Positions 51,351 to 60,775 are shown, counted from the first letter of the stretch. The stretch is 64,000 bases of DNA from Actinomycetota bacterium (GCA_023379675.1 JAMCPL010000007.1:43637-107636), one strand, 5' to 3'. Notes: generated by a model from the sequence alone, not told the origin. Numbers and translations are program-made.

Positions 51351-52523
51351 AGCTAGCCGCTCAGCCCTGGAAATGACCTCTCGCAAGGCCATTCCCGATT
51401 GCGACGCGACTCTGGCCGCATCGGACTGCTCGGCCTTCACCCGGAAGTCCGCCATCTTTACCCTGACTGGAAGTCCTTCCACCATGACAACCTCTTCCGT
51501 CCTGGCCGATGGCCACCTTTCGACAATCACCCCTCTGATGCCGAGGGTGCCGGTCTCCCTCCTTACCATCTCGCGCATGCCTTCCGCCCTGGCGGGATCG
51601 CACAGCACGCTGAGTACAAAACCGGGCCTGCCCTTCTTGGCGATCACCGGACCGATCCAGGCATCATAGGCCCCTGCGTCCAGCAACGATGCAACTGTCC
51701 ATGCCAGCGCTTCTCCAGTGACATCGTCCACGTTGGTCTCGATAAGCATGGCTTCCTGGCCGCTACCGGCCCCGCCTGTAGCGGCAAGTTCGCCCAGTAC
51801 CGCCTGAACCAAATTGGGTATCTCGGCAATGTCGTTACTCCCAGCCCCGTAACCGGATGCAGCCACCTTCATTGCGGGCATAGGGCCGTAAGCCGTCGCA
51901 AGCGTACGCAGCAGCGCAACTCCGGTCGGTGTAGCCAATTCATAGGGAAGCGACCTCCCATATGACGGTATCCCTTCCAGTAGCCTCACCGCGGCCGGCG
52001 CCGGATTGGGCAGTATCCCGTGGGCGGTCTGCAATTCACCCGTACCGACCGCCACGGGTGAAGCGTAAACCACATCCACCCCCAGCAGTTCCACTGCCGC
52101 CATAGTACCCACGATATCGATAATTGCATCGTGCCCACCCACTTCATGAAGATGCACCTGCCCTGGCTCCACGCCATGCAACGCGGCCTCCACCCCGGCC
52201 AGTAATTCAAAACAGGCCAGTGATCTGCCAATCACGCCGGTCGGAAGGTCCGAATTGGTCACCAGCTCGACGATGTCAGCATAACTACGAGCCGTTGCAT
52301 CGTCATGCACTTCCACGGTCAGCCCTATAGAGGAAATCCCTCCACGCATTACCCTGCCGGATTGGATCTCCCACCCAGAAAATGGCAACGTGTCCAACAT
52401 GGATACGATCCTGTCGAGATCAGCTCCGAGATCCACAAGACTTCCCAGCATCATGTCACCGGATATCCCTGCAAAACAGTGAAACCATACGGCGCTCGTG
52501 CCATTGTCACCAGACATCACCAA
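51339..52523 (-). CDS. larC: LarC-family nickel insertion protein (single full-length ORF)
   Basis: WFHCFAGISGDMMLGSLVDLGAD, VHLHEVGGHDAIIDIVGT, PTPAAVRLLEG-like segment, ETNVDDVTGEALAWTVASLLDAGAYDAWIGPVIAKKGRPG. Confidence 0.93.
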   Translation of the reverse strand: MVMSGDNGTSAVWFHCFAGISGDMMLGSLVDLGADLDRIVSMLDTLPFSGWEIQSGRVMRGGISSIGLTVEVHDDATARSYADIVELVTNSDLPTGVIGRSLACFELLAGVEAALHGVEPGQVHLHEVGGHDAIIDIVGTMAAVELLGVDVVYASPVAVGTGELQTAHGILPNPAPAAVRLLEGIPSYGRSLPYELATPTGVALLRTLATAYGPMPAMKVAASGYGAGSNDIAEIPNLVQAVLGELAATGGAGSGQEAMLIETNVDDVTGEALAWTVASLLDAGAYDAWIGPVIAKKGRPGFVLSVLCDPARAEGMREMVRRETGTLGIRGVIVERWPSARTEEVVMVEGLPVRVKMADFRVKAEQSDAARVASQSGMALREVISRAERLASED

Positions 52524-52563
52524 TTCACTGTAGCATGGTACACGGACATGCGATTAGATACCC

Positions 52564-52650
52564 GGAGGGGTGGCAGAGCGGACGAATGCGAGGCTCTTGA
52601 AAAGCCTTGGCCCAAAAGGCTCGTGGGTTCGAATCCCACCCCCTCCGCCA
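52564..52650 (+). tRNA. tRNA-Ser (TGA), CCA encoded
   Basis: GGAGGGG...CTTGAAA anticodon loop, long variable arm, GGTTCGAATCC, CCCCTCC-G-CCA. Confidence 0.97.
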
Positions 52651-52736
52651 AGCGCTCAGGGTGACCGAGCACTTTGATATACTAGTAACAGGAGGGATAC
52701 ATCTTGCCTATAAGGATAATGCCACTCCGTGACCAC

Positions 52737-52765
52737 TTGACAGAGGGTTTACACTGGTGTATGAA
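52737..52765 (+). promoter_or_regulatory. Sigma-70 promoter TTGACA-N17-TATGAA upstream of the sigma-factor gene
   Basis: Perfect -35, near-consensus -10. Confidence 0.6.
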
Positions 52766-53053
52766 AATGCTTTCCGAGAAAATGCGTAAAGTAATGACTG
52801 CGCTCTCAACAATAATAGGCATCCTGCCGGCATGCCATCGTTACGATATGGAGCCATGACGGAGGTAGTTGCAACTATTGTTGGTGTGGCGTCAAGATAG
52901 CATGGAGTATATGTTGTAAGTGCTTGTGAAGCGTGCTGTGGCGTTGAAGCACAGCTTGCAGGTGGACACGCTATGGTGCCACATGAGATACGGCGCTGTA
53001 CGCTACGGCGTCGTGTGAATGTACAGACAAGATGACCGTCCGCGAATAGTCGT

Positions 53054-54037
53054 GTGGAAATAACAGTTCAAAGCCAAGATAGAAAAGGATCAGGTGAGTT
53101 GGTCAAAGAGCGCGTCGATAGAGATGATGAAGACCTCGTCAGGCTGTACCTGACCGACATCGGTCAATACATGCTCCTCAGCAAGGATGACGAAGTACAC
53201 CTTGCGCAGATAATAGAATCGGGAAGAGATGCACTCGAAGAGCTGGAGGTTGGGCCAAGGTCTCTCACGCCTGCTCGCAGGAGAGAACTCAGGCGAAAGA
53301 TACGCCAAGGCGAAGAAGCCCAGCAGACATTCGTCAAGTCAAATCTCCGTTTGGTGGTGTCGATAGCGAAAAAGTATCAGGCTTCGGGTTTGCCATTGCT
53401 CGATCTGATCCAGGAAGGCAACTTGGGCCTGATGCATGCGGTTGAAAAGTTCGATTGGAGAAAGGGATTCAAGTTCTCCACCTATGCCACCTGGTGGATA
53501 CGCCAGGCAATCACCAGAGGCATTGCAAACACCGGTAGAACCATCAGGTTGCCCGTACATGCAGGCGATACGCTGACTCGCGTGCAAAAGGCACAGGCCA
53601 GGCTGGAATTGAAGCTGGGCAGGCCGGCCACCCTGGACGAACTTGGCAACGAGGTGGAACTGGCCGAGGACAAGCTGGTCGAAGCACTCAGATTTCGCTC
53701 CGAACCTCTCTCCCTGTCGGAGCCCTTGAGGGAGGATGGAGATGCGGAACTCGGCGATGTAGTCGAAGATCGATCAGCGGAGTCACCGTTCGAGGTTGCC
53801 GCAGTGGCACTACTCCCCGAAGAGATCGACAAGCTGCTCTCCCCGCTGGATGAACGGGAACGAGAAATATTGAAACTCCGGTTCGGGCTGGATCGCGGTG
53901 AGTCACGTACCTTGGAAGAAGTGGGCGAATACTTCAATCTGACGAGGGAAAGGATACGGCAGATAGAAGCCAGAGCTATGTCGAAGCTGCGTCACCCATC
54001 ATCGGATACTGGTGCCAGAGACCTACTCACAGTGTAG
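53054..54037 (+). CDS. RNA polymerase sigma-70 family factor (RpoD/HrdB-like, no long region 1.1)
   Basis: LVRLYLTDIGQYMLLSKDDEVHLA, NLRLVVSIAKKYQASGLPLLDLIQEGNLGLMHAVEKFDWRKGFKFSTYATWWIRQAITRGIAN, FNLTRERIRQIEARAMSKLRHP. Confidence 0.97.
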   Translation: MEITVQSQDRKGSGELVKERVDRDDEDLVRLYLTDIGQYMLLSKDDEVHLAQIIESGRDALEELEVGPRSLTPARRRELRRKIRQGEEAQQTFVKSNLRLVVSIAKKYQASGLPLLDLIQEGNLGLMHAVEKFDWRKGFKFSTYATWWIRQAITRGIANTGRTIRLPVHAGDTLTRVQKAQARLELKLGRPATLDELGNEVELAEDKLVEALRFRSEPLSLSEPLREDGDAELGDVVEDRSAESPFEVAAVALLPEEIDKLLSPLDEREREILKLRFGLDRGESRTLEEVGEYFNLTRERIRQIEARAMSKLRHPSSDTGARDLLTV

Positions 54038-54040
54038 GAC

Positions 54041-54068
54041 TTGCTCACTGCCCAATAGATGATATTAT
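54041..54068 (+). promoter_or_regulatory. Promoter TTGCTC-N16-TATTAT for small ORF 54076
   Basis: -10 ends 7 nt before the ATG. Confidence 0.5.
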
Positions 54069-54075
54069 CTGCTAT

Positions 54076-54150
54076 ATGAAGAAAATCCTATTTTTGTTGA
54101 TCGTAGTTGGCTTGGGTGCAGTGATCGCGAAGCGGTTCCTGGACGCCTGA
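54076..54150 (+). CDS. Putative 24-aa membrane microprotein MKKILFLLIVVGLGAVIAKRFLDA
   Basis: Absent from ORF track; Lys-flanked hydrophobic stretch; promoter directly upstream. Confidence 0.55.
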   Translation: MKKILFLLIVVGLGAVIAKRFLDA

Positions 54151-54194
54151 TCCTCCTGAAGTGCCATAGCCGGCGTGCCGTACCCCATGACAGA

Positions 54195-54303
54195 GGCACC
54201 ATAGCCTGGGGACGGGAATGAGCTCGCAACCAGACAGATCGACAGTCCCATACGGCTCGGTCGCATGGCACCATAGCCTGGGGACGGGAATGAGCTCGCA
54301 ACC
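54195..54303. repeat. Two identical 37-bp direct repeats (54195-54231, 54267-54303), 72-bp period
   Basis: GGCACCATAGCCTGGGGACGGGAATGAGCTCGCAACC x2, 35-bp spacer. Confidence 0.98.
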
Positions 54304-54304
54304 C

Positions 54305-55102
54305 TCAGCTGGCAGGACGCAGCCTCAGGCCATGACGCCAGGCATAGAGGGCTGCACCAGTTGCAGCAGCCAACGCAACACCAGTAACCGCAGCAGCCTG
54401 TAAGCCGGGTGGAGCAGGCATACGGTCGCGCAGCCTGATTGGACTGCTGAAATGCAGCACCTCCCAATCCCTGTCTGCGGCCACTTTCGCCAAGGCACGA
54501 TCCGGATTGACAGCATAAGGATGGCCTACCTCCTCCAGCATTGGAAGGTCGGTAATGGAGTCACTATAGGCATACGATTCACTTAAGGCCACGCCACTCC
54601 GCTCGGCTACGTCCCTTATAGCCTTGGCCTTGGCAGGACCGAACACGTACAGTTCGAGTTCACCGGTATAACGGCCTTCCTCGTCCACGACGGCACGGCT
54701 GGCGATGGCGCCGGTCGCCCCGAGGTACTCGGCCAACGGCAGCACAATCTCTTCCGGTGATGCTGAGACTATGAACACCAGGTGTCCCGCTGCTCTATGG
54801 CTCTCTATCAGGTCAAGTGCCTCCGCAAATATTATCGGCTCGATGACATCGCCCAATGTCTCCCTGACCAGTCTGGCCACCTCTCTCTTATCAGCTCCCT
54901 TTGCAACCTCGAGCACCTTTTCCCTGATCTTTGCCATACGCTCTTCGCCGGCGCCAAAGTGCAGGTAGGCCACCTGCATGACCATTGCCCTAGCCAGAGC
55001 GGTTGCTGACAGCAACCCTTCTCGCAATAGCGGACGCCCGTATGCTACCATCGAAGCTCGTGCGATTATTGTCTTGTCGAGATCGAAGAATGCAGCCTTC
55101 AT
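54305..55102 (-). CDS. HAD-superfamily hydrolase (HAD-IB, SerB-like)
   Basis: AAFFDLDKTIIARAS, FIVSASPEEIVLPLAEYLGATGAIAS, ESYAYSDSITDLPMLEEVGHPYAVNPDRAL. Confidence 0.92.
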   Translation of the reverse strand: MKAAFFDLDKTIIARASMVAYGRPLLREGLLSATALARAMVMQVAYLHFGAGEERMAKIREKVLEVAKGADKREVARLVRETLGDVIEPIIFAEALDLIESHRAAGHLVFIVSASPEEIVLPLAEYLGATGAIASRAVVDEEGRYTGELELYVFGPAKAKAIRDVAERSGVALSESYAYSDSITDLPMLEEVGHPYAVNPDRALAKVAADRDWEVLHFSSPIRLRDRMPAPPGLQAAAVTGVALAAATGAALYAWRHGLRLRPAS

Positions 55103-55261
55103 ATTGGCTATACTAGCCGGAAACCAGCATTAGAAGGGTGATACCGTGGGATTTTGGCTCGAATGTACTATGATTCTTGCTTTACGGTACCGATTACGAG
55201 TATGTTTACATTCCGCGGTTTAGTCTACGGGTTCGTGCGTCTGCTACGGACCTGAATACAG

Positions 55262-55295
55262 GCATGATGCCCGTCATTGGAGGTCGGCATCATGC
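55262..55295 (+). promoter_or_regulatory. Perfect 10-bp hairpin GCATGATGCC-N14-GGCATCATGC in hppA upstream region
   Basis: Inverted repeat 55262-55271 / 55286-55295. Confidence 0.75.
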
Positions 55296-55354
55296 AGAGT
55301 CAAACTGCACCACGGTCGGAGCCACGGGAAGATTACAAAGGAGCAACGAGATAA

Positions 55355-57781
55355 ATGACTACAATCTTGGCAACTCAGGGCAATTACCAGAGTTTCACTA
55401 TGAGCGGCGCCGACACAGCGTGGCTTATCTTTGCACTGGTCGCAGCTGTAGCTGCTCTGGGCGTGGGGCTGACGCTCATGAAAGGCGTTCTCTCCAACGA
55501 CCAGGGCACCCAAAAGATGCAGGATATAGCCCAATCCATACAGGAGGGAGCTGTGGCATTCCTGAAAAAGCAGTTCAGGACCATCTTACTTATAGTCATA
55601 CCGCTGGCGGTACTCATATTCTTCACTGCAACCAGGGTGATACGACCAGACCATGTAGTAGCCCTGAGCTTTGACCAGGTAGGCGGGTACAGGGTGCTGG
55701 CGTTCCTGTTTGGCGCCGCCTGCTCCGGATTTACCGGTTTCGTGGGCATGTCACTGGCAGTCCGAGGCAACGTAAGGACCGCTGCGGCAGCAAGGTCTGG
55801 AACCCTGCCCGGTGCATTGAAGGTGGCCTTCCGTACCGGCGGTATCACAGGAATGTTCTGCGTTGGGTTGGGACTGCTCGGTGCAGCGACCATAGTACTC
55901 ATCTTCCAGAACACAGCTACTGCGGTACTGATAGGGTTCGGGTTCGGTGCATCATTGCTGGCTCTGTTCATGAGGGTAGGCGGGGGGATATTCACCAAAG
56001 CCGCAGATGTGGGTGCAGATCTTGTAGGAAAAGTGGAAGCAGGCATACCGGAGGACGATCCTCGCAATGCGGCAACCATAGCAGACAACGTCGGCGACAA
56101 CGTCGGCGACTGTGCAGGAATGGCTGCAGACCTGTTCGAGTCATTCGAAATCATGATCATAGCATCGCTGATACTGAGTATCACGGCATTTCACTCCATA
56201 GGGGTGAAGAACGCCGCTCCGGCACTGATCTTTCCACTCATAGTTCCTGCTATAGGTATCCTGGCATCCGCTATCGGCATATTCTCTGTCAGGGCGAGTT
56301 CCCATGATAGGACCGCCATGGCCCCTATCAACCGGGGCTTCCGGTTGGCCGGCTTGCTTACCGTTATCGGAGCACTGCTGGTTGCGCACTTCTACGTCCA
56401 TAACTGGCTTGTCTTCTGGGCTGTGTTCACAGGAGTAATCCTGGTGCAGGTGGCCAGCCTCATTACGGAGCACTTCACTTCCACGGAGCGTTCTCCCGTA
56501 CGGGAAATCGCCGACTCCACCCTGACCGGCCCGGCCACCACCATATTGTCGGGTATCAGCTCAGGGCTCGAATCATCTGTCTGGGCCATCATCGCCATTG
56601 CCGTAGCCATTGCCGTAGCAGTACTTCTCGGCCACGGGAACGTAAGCCTGATCCTCTACCTGGTCTCGCTGGTTGGCATCGGGATGCTCTCCACCACTGG
56701 AATGGTGGTATCCGAGGACAGTTTCGGGCCAGTGGCGGACAATGCCGCGGGCATTGCTGAAATGGCAGGAGAGTTTGGCGGCGAGGCCGAAACGATCATG
56801 GTAAACCTGGATGCCGTCGGCAATACCACAAAAGCAATCACCAAAGGTGTTGCAATAGGATCAGCTGTCATAGCCGCCGTAGCTCTATTTGCTGCGTTTG
56901 TCGAAACAATCCGCTCCGAAGGAGCCCACCTGTCCACTGTCGTCAACATAGCCAATCCAACCATATTCATCGGATTGCTGGTGGGCGGCTCCATCGCCTT
57001 CATGTTCTCATCGCTCACCATAAGAGCGGTAGGTAGATCGGCTGGTACTGTAGTACGGGAAGTGCGCCGCCAGTTCAGGGAACATCCAGGCATCATGGAT
57101 GGCAGCGAGAAGCCTGAATACGGTCGCGTCATCGGCATATGCACTACAGCGGCCCAGCGGGAACTCGCAGCGCCCGCCCTGCTGGCGGTGCTAGCCCCAG
57201 TCGTGATCGGATTCGGCATAGGATACCTGGCTCTGGGTGCATTCGTAGCTGCAGTAATCCTCACCGGCCAGCTCATGGCCAACTTCCTCTCCAATTCGGG
57301 CGGTGCATGGGACAATGCCAAGAAGTACGTGGAGGACGGACATCTCGGCGGGAAGGGCTCGGATGCCCACAAGGCCGCAGTCATAGGCGACACGGTAGGG
57401 GACCCATTCAAGGATACGGCAGGTCCCGCAATGAACCCGATGGTCAAAGTGATCAATCTGGTATCGCTCCTGATACTTCCTGCTGTCATTCATTATGCCC
57501 ACAATGATGCAGCTCGGTACTCGATTGCAGTCGTAGCCCTCGTCATCCTTCTCGTCGCTGTGACCATATCAAAGCGCAAGGTTGAAGGGATGGGTGCACA
57601 ACCCGGAGATGCCGGTGTCGCTGGCAATTCGGGAGCGCCGGCGAGAGAAGGTTACCAGGATGGCGCACTAGAAGGTAGTGCATCAGCAGGCGGTATCCTG
57701 GCAGGTGACAGATCCGCAGGTGGCGCGCCAGCCGCGTCAACCGGAACCAGGTCGCATACTGGATCCACCAGGGAACGCTAA
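55355..57781 (+). CDS. hppA: Membrane-bound proton-translocating pyrophosphatase (K+-independent signature)
   Basis: Multi-TM; EDDPRNAATIADNVGDNVGDCAGMAADLFES; GNTTKAITKG; GDTVGDPFKDTAGPAMNPMVKV; RBS AAAGGAG. Confidence 0.96.
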   Translation: MTTILATQGNYQSFTMSGADTAWLIFALVAAVAALGVGLTLMKGVLSNDQGTQKMQDIAQSIQEGAVAFLKKQFRTILLIVIPLAVLIFFTATRVIRPDHVVALSFDQVGGYRVLAFLFGAACSGFTGFVGMSLAVRGNVRTAAAARSGTLPGALKVAFRTGGITGMFCVGLGLLGAATIVLIFQNTATAVLIGFGFGASLLALFMRVGGGIFTKAADVGADLVGKVEAGIPEDDPRNAATIADNVGDNVGDCAGMAADLFESFEIMIIASLILSITAFHSIGVKNAAPALIFPLIVPAIGILASAIGIFSVRASSHDRTAMAPINRGFRLAGLLTVIGALLVAHFYVHNWLVFWAVFTGVILVQVASLITEHFTSTERSPVREIADSTLTGPATTILSGISSGLESSVWAIIAIAVAIAVAVLLGHGNVSLILYLVSLVGIGMLSTTGMVVSEDSFGPVADNAAGIAEMAGEFGGEAETIMVNLDAVGNTTKAITKGVAIGSAVIAAVALFAAFVETIRSEGAHLSTVVNIANPTIFIGLLVGGSIAFMFSSLTIRAVGRSAGTVVREVRRQFREHPGIMDGSEKPEYGRVIGICTTAAQRELAAPALLAVLAPVVIGFGIGYLALGAFVAAVILTGQLMANFLSNSGGAWDNAKKYVEDGHLGGKGSDAHKAAVIGDTVGDPFKDTAGPAMNPMVKVINLVSLLILPAVIHYAHNDAARYSIAVVALVILLVAVTISKRKVEGMGAQPGDAGVAGNSGAPAREGYQDGALEGSASAGGILAGDRSAGGAPAASTGTRSHTGSTRER

Positions 57782-57783
57782 AG

Positions 57784-60669
57784 TTGGGAAGTAAACGACC
57801 GCTCGTAATCGTCGAATCGCCAACCAAGGCACGCACCATCTCCAAGGTGCTTGGACCTGACTATGTGGTCGAGTCATCTGTCGGACATATCAGGGATCTG
57901 CCTCGTAATGCCGACGAGGTGCCTAAATCTCTAAAAGGCCTGCCATGGGCTCGCTTAGGAGTGGACGTAGACAATGGCTTCAAGCCACTGTACGTAGTTC
58001 CAAAAGAAAAGAAGCAAGTCGTATCCAAGCTGAAAGATGCCGTACGCCAAGCCGATGAGGTATATCTGGCAACTGATGAAGATCGGGAAGGGGAATCTAT
58101 AGCGTGGCATCTCCTCGAAGTTCTATCCCCTCAGGTACCGGTCAAGAGAATGGTGTTCCATGAGATTACGCCGGCTGCAATACAGCGGGCCGTGCGGGAG
58201 TGGAGGGAACTGGACAGGAAGCTGGTGGATGCGCAGGAAGCGAGGCGCATACTGGATCGGCTTTACGGTTACGAACTCTCCCCTGTCCTGTGGAAAAAAG
58301 TGATGCCGCACCTCTCGGCGGGCAGGGTGCAGAGCGTAGCCTGCCGGATGGTAGTGGAGCGTGAAAGGGAACGGATGGCATTCAGTCCTGCTGCATGGTG
58401 GGACATCGAAGGAATGTTCTCTGCGGATGCTGGTAAAGCTGCTGGCAACGATGCTGGCAACGATGCTGGCAACGCACAACCACCAGGTAAACGTGATGCG
58501 TTCAAGGCTACGCTATGGTCCATTGATTCGATACCGGTGGCTACGGGCAAAGATTTCGACGCGTCAGGATCCAACGTCGCGGGGAATCGGGTAAAGCTGG
58601 TGGATCAGAAGTCAGCAGCAGGGATCGCAAAACGCCTTTCAGGGGCACTATTCGAGGTGATCGCCGTTGCCAAGAAACCTTACAAAAGATCGCCAGCCGC
58701 ACCATTCACCACATCCACGCTACAGCAAGAAGCAGGCCGGAAGCTCCGGTTCAGTTCAAAGCGTACCATGCAGGTGGCACAGCGCCTTTACGAGCAGGGA
58801 TGGATCACCTACATGAGGACCGACTCCACCACCCTATCCGATGAAGCACTCCAGGCGGCCCGACGCCAGGCTGAAGCACTTTACGGGGCTAACCTCGTCC
58901 CACCGTCTCCCCGCCTCTACAAGAACAAGGTAAAAAATGCGCAAGAAGCGCATGAGGCCATCCGGCCTGCCGGTGAAAGCTTCAGGACTTCTCACGAAGC
59001 CAGACAATCTCTCAGTGGAGATGAGTTGCACCTTTACGAACTGGTCTGGAAGAGAACCATCGCTTCCCAGATGATCGATGCCACGGGCACGACAACACAA
59101 GCCAAGCTGAGCGCTACCGATCCCGGTACCGGAACGCCCGTAGTGATGGCGGCTGGCGGAACGGCAATTACCCAGATGGGATTTCTGAAAGCTTACCAGG
59201 AGAGCTCTGACGAGCAGGATGAGGATCGTAACCAAGCCGGGTCAGCAGGGTTGGAAGATGGGGGTGCTGATGCCGGTGCAGCCGGTGGCGGTGAGGTACG
59301 CTGGTTGCCTCCCCTGGAAAAGGGCGATCAGGTAATGGCTCTATCTCTGGAGAGTAAATCTCATACCACCCAGCCTCCCCCACGATTCACCGAGGCATCA
59401 CTCGTAAAGGCTCTCGAAGAGAAAGGAATCGGAAGGCCATCGACCTATGCCAGCATCATATCGACAATCCAGGATCGCGGCTATGCCTGGAAAAAAGGTA
59501 GTGCACTTGTCCCATCGTTCGTGGCATTTGCTGTGGTAGGCCTCCTGGAGGCGCACTTTCCTGCCCTTGTCGACTACGGCTTCACCGCCGCCATGGAAGA
59601 CGAGCTTGACAGCGTAGCGGCCGGTACCGAGGAGGCCATTCCCTGGTTGGCAAACTTTTACTTTGGGAATGGCATGCCAACTGACACAGCATCCACCACA
59701 GTATCCACCTCACTGCCGATCACTGGCGCAACAGAAGCATCAACTGGCGCACCCACACCCACACCCACACCCACACTAGGCCAGGGTCTCAAATACGAGG
59801 TTCTTTCCCGACTCGTTGCCATCGATGCCAGAAAAATCAACGAGATTCCGCTCGGCGTGGACGCTTCCGGCAACGAAGTCGTTGTACGGGTAGGTCGCTA
59901 CGGACCATATATCCAGCGCGGAGAGGACAGGGCATCCGTGCCCGACAACACCTGTCCCGATGAGCTCACCTTGGACAAAGCCATGGAAATACTGGATACA
60001 CCAGCCACAGGAAATAGAGTGCTTGGTACCGATCCTGAGACTGGACTGGAAATATCTGTTCGCACTGGGAGGTACGGTCCCTACGTGCAACTAGGTGATG
60101 ATGACGCAAACGGCTCCAAGCCGAAGCGAGCGTCACTCTTCTCCTCGATGTCGGCAGGCGACATCTCTCTCGAAACGGCCTCTAAACTACTCTCACTACC
60201 GCGGGTTGTCGGTGTCGACCCGGAATCAGGTGAACAGATAGTGGCCAAGAACGGTCGTTTCGGCCCATATCTCGAAAGGGGAAAGGATACCCGCAGTCTG
60301 GAGAACGAAGAACTTCTTCTGTCAATAGACCTGGCCGAGGCGCTGGCACGTTTGCAGATGCCGAAAGCAAGGAGAGGTGCGCAACCGGCAACCCCATTAC
60401 GTGAGATCGGGATTGACACCAACTCCAACCAGCAAATCACGCTCCGCACCGGCCGCTACGGTCCTTACGTCACGGACGGCACCGTAAACGCGTCCCTCCG
60501 CACCGGCGATGACCCTGAGACAATCACTGCTGATCGCGCCATTGAATTGCTGGCAGCGCGCAGGGCCGCCCTGGAAAATGGAACTGCGGCCAAGCCCAGG
60601 AAGCGTGCTGGCACCACCAAGACCAAGAAACCATCTGGTACCACCAAATCCAGAAAGGCCACAGGCTGA
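57784..60669 (+). CDS. topA: DNA topoisomerase I
   Basis: LVIVESPTKARTISKVLG, ATDEDREGESIAWHLLE, SAGRVQSVACRMVVERERE, GWITYMRTDSTTLSD; TTG start. Confidence 0.96.
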   Translation: MGSKRPLVIVESPTKARTISKVLGPDYVVESSVGHIRDLPRNADEVPKSLKGLPWARLGVDVDNGFKPLYVVPKEKKQVVSKLKDAVRQADEVYLATDEDREGESIAWHLLEVLSPQVPVKRMVFHEITPAAIQRAVREWRELDRKLVDAQEARRILDRLYGYELSPVLWKKVMPHLSAGRVQSVACRMVVERERERMAFSPAAWWDIEGMFSADAGKAAGNDAGNDAGNAQPPGKRDAFKATLWSIDSIPVATGKDFDASGSNVAGNRVKLVDQKSAAGIAKRLSGALFEVIAVAKKPYKRSPAAPFTTSTLQQEAGRKLRFSSKRTMQVAQRLYEQGWITYMRTDSTTLSDEALQAARRQAEALYGANLVPPSPRLYKNKVKNAQEAHEAIRPAGESFRTSHEARQSLSGDELHLYELVWKRTIASQMIDATGTTTQAKLSATDPGTGTPVVMAAGGTAITQMGFLKAYQESSDEQDEDRNQAGSAGLEDGGADAGAAGGGEVRWLPPLEKGDQVMALSLESKSHTTQPPPRFTEASLVKALEEKGIGRPSTYASIISTIQDRGYAWKKGSALVPSFVAFAVVGLLEAHFPALVDYGFTAAMEDELDSVAAGTEEAIPWLANFYFGNGMPTDTASTTVSTSLPITGATEASTGAPTPTPTPTLGQGLKYEVLSRLVAIDARKINEIPLGVDASGNEVVVRVGRYGPYIQRGEDRASVPDNTCPDELTLDKAMEILDTPATGNRVLGTDPETGLEISVRTGRYGPYVQLGDDDANGSKPKRASLFSSMSAGDISLETASKLLSLPRVVGVDPESGEQIVAKNGRFGPYLERGKDTRSLENEELLLSIDLAEALARLQMPKARRGAQPATPLREIGIDTNSNQQITLRTGRYGPYVTDGTVNASLRTGDDPETITADRAIELLAARRAALENGTAAKPRKRAGTTKTKKPSGTTKSRKATG
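58441..58473. repeat. 12-bp tandem repeat GCTGGCAACGAT x2.75 in topA (AGNDAGNDAGN)
   Basis: Seen directly. Confidence 0.95.
59751..59774. repeat. ACCCAC hexamer x4 in topA (PTPTPTPT)
   Basis: acccacacccacacccacacccac. Confidence 0.95.
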
Positions 60670-60775
60670 CGCGCCATATCCATCGAGACATAGACTACCT
60701 GGGACATCCAGGGCAGGGTGCCATCTCGAAGTCCCTGATTCCAGCCACGGGAAGGATACCGGTGGTAGCCTCGGT

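Noticed and set aside
52761-52859. Small ORF MKMLSEKMRKVMTALSTIIGILPACHRYDMEP before the sigma gene
   Set aside because: Its ATG overlaps the -10 of the strongest promoter, so that promoter cannot express it; no RBS
54195-54303. Minimal CRISPR array
   Set aside because: Only two repeats and one spacer, no cas genes in the window; kept as a direct repeat
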